From Pegea sp. RAD2-039 (lineage: Eukaryota; Chordata; Thaliacea; Salpida; Salpidae), in assembly GCA_034620365.1 (NCBI GenBank), contig JAQGEQ010000048.1, positions 744,001 through 808,000 of the forward strand: 64,000 nucleotides of DNA, read 5' to 3'. Under the pieces are notes generated by a model, which ran no database searches, had not been told where the DNA came from, and saw only the letters and a program-made list of their open reading frames with translations. The position numbers and the translations under genes were made by a program. Within the stretch, counting starts at the first letter, position 1. Each line of letters starts with the position of its first letter. Positions 55,342 to 64,000 of this stretch are shown piece by piece.

Positions 55342-58300
55342 TACTTGTCGGCTGAGCCTGCGTAGTAGTCACTGGTAACGTCGGCCCAGTTGGCTGAGAA
55401 ACAGCAGCTTCTGGAGGTAATGGCCCACATCCAGTAGCTACAAAACTAATGTCATCCAAGGCAATGTCGCTTTCAGATGATCCAACAATTCCTTCAAAAA
55501 GAATCTGAAGTTGACAGCATGTGTTATAAAAATGATTCTGAAGCATATGTAAGACTCATTCACTCTATAAAATCTTTCTGCAAATATTTCCACTCTTCCT
55601 TCATTCCAAGATTTGCCTTGATTTCCAGTTAAAGACCAAATTAGTTGATATTCCCCATTTACATCAGTCAATGACTCCTGTTATAAATGTTGATTGATTA
55701 TTTACTATCAACAATTCAATAGTAACACTTGTATGTTTTTAAATAAGATATTTCCTGTCAAAATTGTTAAAACTTTACGATAAAAATCTAACAAGCGTTG
55801 AAAATGATCATGAAAACACCCAGTACAAACGGTGTATATTTGAAGCTCATTTATAAAAATAGTTGCGAAGAATTTCTTTTAAACTTTTAGTTTCTTGTAT
55901 ATTTGAAATCTATATTTAAGAAAACTTACCTGGTGTATATAAACGTTTAATGTGCCAACATTAGTTCCAAACATATGATAATAAAAGTTCAAGCATCTAC
56001 CATCAGCAGGTTGTGGCATATATTCAGATGCATACACAGCATTACTTCCTATCTCATAGTAAGCAGATGGGATGTATATGTAGACACCTATAAGTATTTA
56101 AGGGAGATATCGTAATTAACAACGATTGAATAAACGTAGCTTAGTTAGCTTATCATAGAAAGCACAGCGTTTGAATTTACAACATCAAGATTTTGAAAAT
56201 CAACAAAAAAGGAAAATAATGTTTAAGAAGGTTTGATTGTACTAGATGCTTGGAGTATTTCATGGAACCATACCATCAAGTGTGTTTGTTGTATGATCAT
56301 TGCTTGGACCAGTGGTACCATCCAAGTTTGTTGGACCATTACCCTCCATCCACATAGCTCTTCTTTCTAATACATCACTATTATGCCAAGAACAATCACT
56401 TCCGTCAAAATCGCAGCTTCCGATTGATCCACAAGCCTTGTTAGACAGACGGAACTCATCTATTGAAATTTGTGCCTCGTCATCTGTTCCTATCGTAGCT
56501 TGGAAGACCGCCTAAAGTTTAAAATTTAGTTAAATTTCAAAGATCAATCTATTTATGTTAAAATATGACCTCAAATGGAGTCTGAACTTCAGATGCTGGA
56601 ATCGGAACTAAGGCTCGGTGCCATTCATCTCCTTTAGAAAATGCCATCATCCACAAAATCGTTGAAGAAGTGTGACTACCAGCTGGCCGTATAAAAGCTT
56701 CTAATGTACCAACATCTACTTGCTTTCCAAATAATCGATAATAAAACTTCAGACATCCTTCTGTAGGAGGACTTATTGCAGGATAAGTCGGTGAAATCAG
56801 ACGAGCAACATCCCCTGCTGACCGAGAATTTGAAGCGCCCGCAAAAGCGTATACTCCTGATAACAAATATATATCAAAATATTACACAACTAAATTAAGT
56901 TTCAATTTGATCGTGATTTACCATATAAAGATTCATAAGAAACGTCATACTGAGGACCCATTTGGGCATGAAGACCTGCTTGGAAACTCCAGTCAAAATC
57001 ATCTGTAGTATCTTGATAGAATCCACAAGCTCCTTCTTCTTCCAAAGAACAAGGCTCATTAAAGTGCAGAGAATCTGCAAGCAAACAACTCAAATTTTTT
57101 GATGAAAAAAGAAAAGTTTTACAAAATAATTTACAATTTTTAATTTACTTTAAAAAATTGTATAGAGAGTTAGCGCCATCTAGCGGTCAAGTTTTAAATG
57201 TATGTTACAAGAAACGCTTAATAAATGTTGACAAAAAATTTGGAATGTTTCACATGTCTTTTTATCACTTCTGATTTAAACTAATTCAGTTGAAATACTT
57301 AAAACTTACTTGAACTGTCACAAGTTGAATTTTTCAAATAGAAACTATCAAAAGCAATACCAGATGTGTTATCTATACCACTAATAGCTACAAATTCCAC
57401 AAAATCAACTTGAATGAGATCAGCACCAGAAGGTATATTAACATGTGACTGAAAATCATATTTGATTAATTCAATGGGAGAACCCTTTAAGATCAATTTT
57501 TCTTGTCGAATAAAATATTCAAAAGTATACCTTTTTCCACCCGATACCTTGGTCCCGGTTTCTTGACCAGATCACTTTTTTCTGACCATTAGCTTTATCT
57601 ACCACATTTAGGTACAAACTTTCAACTGCTGGTCCATGCATGTTATAGTAGAAAATGATACACCGCCTTCCAAGGCCTTCTGTTTGAAGTTGTGGACTTT
57701 TAAGACGGGCAATAGAAAGTGGTTGGAGGTTTCCCGCCAAAGACCAGACATATGAACCAGTACCTTGAAAAATGATAACCATCAAACATTTTTTTATAAA
57801 AGTCATTTTAAAGTATGTATCTTACCACTTTCATCAGATTCCGGACCTGAATTGAGTTGAGGAGTTCCTCCAGATTTAAGAACAAAATCAAAGTTGTCAT
57901 CTACTTCATTTGTCCATCCACAAAAATCCGTATCAAATTGGCATTTGAAACCCTCTGGAGTTGGGGAACTTGGAGGTTTTGTAATGGGAGGTTTTTGAGT
58001 TGGTTGAGGGACTGCATTAGTTGGGAAGATGTCTCCATGAGAGCAAACTTTATTCATAAAAAATGTGACGTCATCAATTGCAGTGTCTCCAAAGTATGAA
58101 GCTCCTGTCACACCAAGGACCCGGATCTTTAAAGATCAAAATTTGTAAACTTAATGATAAAAAAGATTAAAAAAAATAATTTTGATGAAAAACTTCGTAA
58201 GTTTTACAAACTAATGATAAGTAGAAATGTTAACATACGTAATATGGTTCATGTGAAAATATTTGCACTTGTCCTTGATACCATTGGTTTCCTTGATTTC

Positions 58301-61300
58301 CACTTAAGCTCCATATTGTTTGATCATTCAATGCACTTCGAATTTGTACAATTAAACTCCCTATATCAGTACCCCACATATGATACCAAAATGTAAAGCA
58401 ATCTCCTACAAAACCATCAAATTGTATTGAGGATGTAATTATTAAGAATACTTCAGAATAATTTAAATACAAAATATCAAACAAAAGATTATTAAAAGCT
58501 AATTAATGTATAAGTTTTTCTTACATAAAGCTAGTCAATTTTGCTGTACATTTTTATTAAATCTACAGTGCTGATAATTAAACTTGATAGTGATTAATTT
58601 AAAACATAACTTTGCACATTGTCAAAAATCATAAACCTTTTCCTATTTGTAAGAGTTTGTTACTCGCCTTTTTCGACAGAAGCTGGCTTCAGCTCACTTT
58701 GAAGCACAGCAACATCACCGCTCTGTAATGCACTGGCCTCTATGTACAGGTAACGATGAACATATCCAGCTTGTGTATGATCTTCTGACGGGCCAGTATT
58801 AGCAGATGAGGTCGAACCCTATAATTAAATAAATCAAAATTTCACAGTTTTTGCAGATTGTTAACGACTAATGATATAAATTTAATAGTTTTGAAAAAAC
58901 TTTTATTTGGTCTTTGTAGATGGAAAAAAATTAATTGTTATCATTTGAATTTAGAAATAGACAAAAAATTAAATATTATATTTATTCATGGCATCTAAGT
59001 TACATAAAAACGTAAAATTAAAAAAAAAATTATTTTCTACTTTACAACGATTTCAGTTTCAACATGCAATTAAAGTACTTTAAAATAAACTTAGATTTCT
59101 TATCATTTTTTCATTTAATAATAATAATACAAAAATATTCGCTACTCTTCAAACTAACTTTGTTTGAAATCCAATCAAAGTCATCGTCTTTTGCTTGTGT
59201 CCAACTACATAATCCATAATCAAAAGTACATGTCCCAACCAGACAAGGTCCTTCGTACACTAGCAAGTCGTCAATAGCAACGTCACTAGATGATGTAGTA
59301 CCACGTGTTACTTCAAAACTTAATTCGAAGATGCTATAATTTCCTTGAGTATCAATTGAAACGTGAGCAGTTTTCCAGAGATCACCTGAAAAACAGCACG
59401 GATTTATGATGCTCATTTTTTAATGTTAGCAAGCCATAATTAATTAATTTGAAAATTATTCAAAGTTTTCATTCAATGTTAACTCAGTGTCGGAAAGTTG
59501 ATCTTTAAAGACAGTATTTTGAGCTAATATTTCTGTTTTAAGCTTTTAGGAGCATATAAATTCCTATAATGATTGGTGAAATAATTTCTTAGCATCCTGG
59601 TCCATCAAGCGCAAAATTAATATTTCAGATAAATTTATCTTGACTTGCTGTTGTTGGTCGATAATTATCAGTTATTAATTAAATCAAGCGTTGCTACACC
59701 AAGTTGGAAACATTAATACCTTGATTTGAATTGATCTTAAAAAGATTTTCGACGAGATTCCCTTCAAAATCATAACGAAGAACGTCAAAGCTGCCAATAC
59801 TATTTCCTTTAACGAAATAAGAAAACTCAAGACAAACTGTTGATTTTGTCGCTTGGTAAACAGGCAATCTTGTGATTGCTTTTTCATCAATTGTTGCATC
59901 AGACCCTTCAGCTACTAGATAGTAACCTATGTTAAAAATAAACTTTTAAAAACAAAGTTAATCGAATTTTATAACAATTGTACCTTCGATAGTACCGAAG
60001 GTATGATCTACTATTGGTCCTGTACTTGAATCTAAGCTGGGACCCTTTGCTCGCTTCCAGTTATAATCAGTGAATTTGTAATTTTTAAGTGAGCAATCAC
60101 TAGTTTGAAAGTCACACAAACCATCTTCGATATTGCTTGGTGGGCACGTCCCACCTTTCGCACTAATCGCATCAATTGCAATATCTCCTGTGTACGAATC
60201 TCCACTTATTGCTTCGAATAAAATCTTCAAAAGTTTTTTATTTTGTTTAGACTGTTAGTACTTGAAAAATTAGAGAACCTGGAAGTTATCAAATTCTTTA
60301 AATTGCACTAAATTACGATGCCATGTATTATCAGACAGTGCAGTTCTAGACCATAACAGATGCAACTCCCCAGAAGCACGAAAAGAATAAACATTTAAGG
60401 TGCCAATAGTTTGTCCAAACATATGAGAATAAAATTGCAGACATCTCTTCCCTAAAAGCAATTAGAACTCGTTTATTGATCTTAGAAATATATATATTTG
60501 TACCTGAAGCTATTGTAGGACTCCACAAGCGAGCCGCATCACCAAGAGAGGTTGATGTTGTCTCAATGTAAACATAATATCCACTCCCTGATACATCTGT
60601 ACTTGGTCCAGTGTTTTGAGATGTGGTTGAACCTTTATACCGGGTCCAATCAAAATCATCATCACTTTTATCTTGATAATATCCACAAAAATCAGTATCG
60701 AAATCACAATCCAATACTCCAGGAGCTGAAAAAGTAATTTTGAATAACTTTTTGAAAAGTAAAGTTCAAATCTTTAGTAAGATACGATTCCTTAAGATTA
60801 AACTGTGAAATAATGAGTTTGACTCACGTCCTAACGTTGGAGGAGGAGGAACTGCATCAGATGGATACAGGGAACAACTACTCATCGAATAAGTAATATC
60901 ATCAACAGCTATTACTTCCGATGTAGCTCCAGCAGTAAACTTAATCAAGATCTACGAATAATTTTGACAGAAATCAATTTTTGTTTGACTATGTGAAACA
61001 TCTACTATCAAAAGATTAAATCAGCAGATTTTGTGAATCAGTAATCACCTTGAAGTTTTCTTCTCCTTTTATAGAAAAGCTTCCTTTTGCCCATTGAGAA
61101 TTAAGTAAATTCGGAAGATACCAAACAGTAGAATTTTTATTATCCTGTAATGGATCGAGAGATAAGAAATCTAGCAAAAGCAGTTAACAGATCTGCCACT
61201 CACAGAATGAACAATTAGAAATTGTAAGGATCCAGTATTCAAATTATCCGAATAGTACCAAAAGTTGAAGCACCAGTTAGTGTTGGTGGATGATAAAATC

Positions 61301-64000
61301 ACTGGTACACTAACGATTGCTATATTTCCTTCTTGGATAGTATTTGTATCAACAAACAAATAATAACCTAAAAAAAATGATTTCAAATAATTTGTAAACC
61401 TCTTTTATAAATCTACTTAAATACTTACCAGCATTACTTAGAGAAGAATGATCAGTTGATGGTCCAGTACTAGATTTTGGACTACCTCTAATAGCATCGA
61501 AATCATCGATAACTTCCTCATTTCGCCACAAGCACATATCAGTTTCAAAATCACATGAAACTATAACATTAACATTTTTACTTTTTTATGCTAATCATTT
61601 TTTTGCTAAATACTTATAGAATTTTAAATAACAAAATTTCTCTTTTAATGTTGCAACTGAATTCAGCATAACTTACATAAATCGCTACAAGGCTTCGATA
61701 AAACACTGACGTCATCAATCGCAGTATCACTGTAGTAACCATCACCAATGACAGCTTCAAATACTAGTTGATACGGAGCAGTACAAGGAAAGTTGACAGC
61801 TCCCATCTGCCATTGGTTATTCTGGTCGCCAACAAGCTTCCATCGCAGCGTCTCTTGGCCAGATTGCTGCAAAGATTAAGATTAAAGAAGATGAAAGTTT
61901 TGATATCAAAACAATTTTCTCAATCGAATTTAGAATAATGTTTTATCAAAGTTTCTACCTCCAGTTGTGAAACTGAAAGCGATTCAGTATCCGAGCCATA
62001 CATATGATAAAAAAACTGAACACAATGATTATCAGATCCATTAGTTGGAATCAATGGAGAAATTAGTCTTGCATTCGAGCCAAATACTGCGCTACTTGAT
62101 TCAGTATACATGTAATATCCTACAAGATGAATCATGTAACTTTTCAACTATTTCAAGATACTTGGATCAAATATAGACTTACCATCTTTTGTTTGGTAGG
62201 TGTGGTCAGTTGTTGGTCCTGTGTCCAAACTAGCTGTGGAACCTTGATTTCGAATCCAATCTAAACCATCGTTTTTATCTTGACTATAAGAACATATCTT
62301 CGCTTTTTCAAAGTCGCAAAAGTGTAAAGCACTGCTGACTAAAAGTAATCTAATTTCAAATACTGTAAATTTCTGAACTTTTCAACATTGAAATGTGAGA
62401 AACTTTGTAACAGCTATCTTTTTAGACTTTCAAAAGTTTTTGGAAATCATCTCACTTAATTCACAATTGCCATTGACAACAGTTACATCGTCGATGGCGA
62501 TATCACTAAGAGAGGGAATACCAATAGTTGCGAAAAAAGATATCTGTTATAAAATATAAAATGATGATTCTTGAATAGAAAGTCTGAAATGTAAAATAGC
62601 CACCTGAAAGTCATTTGATGTTGTAATATCAATTTCAGCAAGGTTCCAGCCACCGTCAACATAGCCTTGACGTTTCCATACAGATGTAGTGAAAAACGGA
62701 CTGGACCTTATGAACACTTCCAGTGATCCCTGGTTAAATCCTTGCATGTAGTAATAAAACTGCAGACACATTTTAGTTGCTGTCCCGTTTGTTTCAATCA
62801 ATGGTCCAAGTATAACAGCTTGATCAGCAGCTTTAAATATATTGTTCAGTAAAATTTTAGAATGAGAAATTTTAAAGTTAGATTCGAGACTCAGTTATGC
62901 TGTTTACCTTGAGCAAGTGAAGAATCCGCAATTGCAAACTTCCCACTTCCAGTTGTGTGATCTTTAGAAGGTCCTGTGTTGATATTTACGTTTGAACTTG
63001 ACCTGAGTATAAATTACCAAATTGTATAAAAGTTTCATTTTGATATCAGTTCGATATTATCAGACTAAAATAGCTAGCAATTGCTATCAAGTTAGAATTG
63101 ATTTGTAATTTTAGGATGTTTTTTATCTTTTGAAGATCTTTTATTTCAGCTTCCAGCTTTTAATGGTCACAAACTCTAAAAATTGTGGTTCTAAAACTTG
63201 CTTGAAAGCAGCGAAAATAAGATTTGATAGATCACCTGGTCCATGCGAGGTTGTAAGACGGGTCATTATACCAATTACAAAGGTTTACATCAAAGTCACA
63301 ATCAGCACTACCATATTTTACTGGAGGTGGAGTTATAGGAGGATTAGGAGTTGTTGCAGGTGATGTAGGAGGCCGAGAAGTAGATGGCATGACATCACAC
63401 CATGACATTAAGAATGATATGTCATCAATTGCAATTATTGCTGAAACAGTAAAAAGTGTTGGCTGACATTTAGTAAACGTGGAAGTAGCTACTATACCAT
63501 CGTCTCCACCACTTCCAATAGCTTCAAATACAATTCTTCTTGTGTATGAACTAGCAATTGGAGCTCTACCTTCTAACCATAATGCTCCTTGATCATTTTT
63601 TGCTTCCCAGATCAAATATCTTTATACAAAATTTAAATTATGCAAAAAGTGTGAATTCTAAAACCGCTAGTCGGTTTATGACGCAAACAGATAAAAGCTT
63701 CAACAAAACCTGTTTCTAGTGTTGATGTCTTCTAACCAAACAAGCAAAGACTTTACATCTTTTCCTGTCACGTAGTACCAGAATTGTACACATGAAGGAC
63801 CATCTGGTGCAGGCGACAATGCTTCACTTACAAACCAGGCTGCATCTTCATCTTTTTGGTTGAAAACATTTGAGTTTAAAAATGTTCCTAAATCGATTTA
63901 GAGTTGCTGATAAAGTTGAAGTTTTGGTCGAAACATTTCTACCTTTATCAGTTCTAGTGGTGTGATCAACTAAGGGCCCGTGATTTTCTGAAGTATATCT
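55342..64000 (-). CDS. MAM-repeat gene, MAM 1-10; 5' end outside window, may continue into the downstream MAM/LDLa gene
   Basis: Ten MAM domains, the first cut by the window edge, and no LDLa module. Approximate spans: 1, beyond 64000 to 63395; 2, 63300-62460; 3, 62325-61685; 4, 61560-60865; 5, 60715-60145; 6, 60115-59250; 7, 59235-58050; 8, 57945-57310; 9, 57060-56430; 10, 56420-55430. Pro/Thr linkers follow MAM 1 (TPNPPITPPPVK), 4, 7 (TQKPPITKPPSSPTP) and 10 (TGPTLPVTTTQAQ). If the last exon is read past its donor it stops after EFIILFYHLK; that would be the C terminus of a stand-alone secreted protein. If spliced to 54364, the array continues as one protein with MAM 11-55. The MAM 4/5 boundary has the same design (phase-1 intron, acceptor before a Pro residue and L/V-D-CDF), which favours splicing through. 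Confidence 0.82.
57171..57188 (-). promoter_or_regulatory. CTCF-like motif in the intron between MAM 8 and MAM 9
   Basis: The minus strand reads GACCGCTAGATGGCGCTA, which fits the CTCF core pattern CCASYAGRKGGCRS at all but one position. It is a GC-rich island in an otherwise AT-rich intron of about 230 nt. This is motif match only, and CTCF presence in this organism is unknown. Confidence 0.35.
58820..59158 (-). other. 339-nt intron within MAM 7
   Basis: GT-AG intron between DDDFDWISNK and GSTSSANTGPSEDHT. It is AT-rich, with no feature seen inside. Confidence 0.6.
59386..59719 (-). other. 334-nt intron within MAM 6
   Basis: GT-AG intron between ENLFKINSNQG and DLWKTAHVSID. No exon, repeat or RNA gene is visible inside. 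Confidence 0.6.

Noticed and set aside
55307..55342. Tail EFIILFYHLK and stop as a true C terminus of a MAM 1-10 protein
   Set aside because: It begins after a good GTGAGT donor and reads like intron translation; kept only as the alternative in the two-gene model.

Overview
The window is about 64 kb of AT-rich nuclear DNA from an animal. Spliceosomal genes with mostly short introns (46-60 nt is common, a few reach 300-400 nt), GT-AG boundaries, AATAAA poly(A) signals, a non-LTR retrotransposon and giant extracellular proteins built from MAM and LDL-receptor class A domains all point to a compact metazoan genome. The sequence alone does not let me name the phylum.

Layout. (1) Positions 674-5107 (+) hold a complete 20-exon gene for U2SURP/SR140, a splicing factor associated with U2 snRNP. 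My exon chain sums to 963 codons with every phase consistent. (2) Positions 5950-10369 (-), convergent with the first gene, hold a multi-exon gene for a leucine-rich-repeat protein that I cannot match to a named family. (3) Positions 10370-12088 are non-coding apart from the 3' UTR of the next gene. (4) From 12089 to the right edge the minus strand is a single array of MAM-domain exons. I count 55 MAM domains (the first truncated by the window edge) and 21 LDLa modules. The array ends in three LDLa modules, an EGF-like domain, one transmembrane helix and a short cytoplasmic tail. This end resembles MALRD1 (MAM and LDL-receptor class A domain-containing 1), but the array is many times longer.

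The array is not monotonous. From N to C terminus: MAM 1-10 (64000-55342), then a long intron that contains a separate first exon encoding a signal peptide (54518-54581). Next come MAM 11-21 without LDLa. A four-MAM/three-LDLa block then occurs three times (about 45.8-42.1, 38.4-34.3 and 25.3-22.1 kb), separated by MAM-only stretches. MAM 38 carries an inserted ILEI/FAM3-type domain, its neighbour MAM 39 carries two fibronectin type II domains, and MAM 32 carries an eight-cysteine insert. MAM 47-55 mostly alternate with single LDLa modules.

A 5'-truncated, internally deleted non-LTR retrotransposon in antisense orientation fills the intron of MAM 42 (25352-26945). The main open question is whether MAM 1-10 and MAM 11-55 form one protein with an internal alternative promoter or two tandem genes. 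Exon phases allow both.
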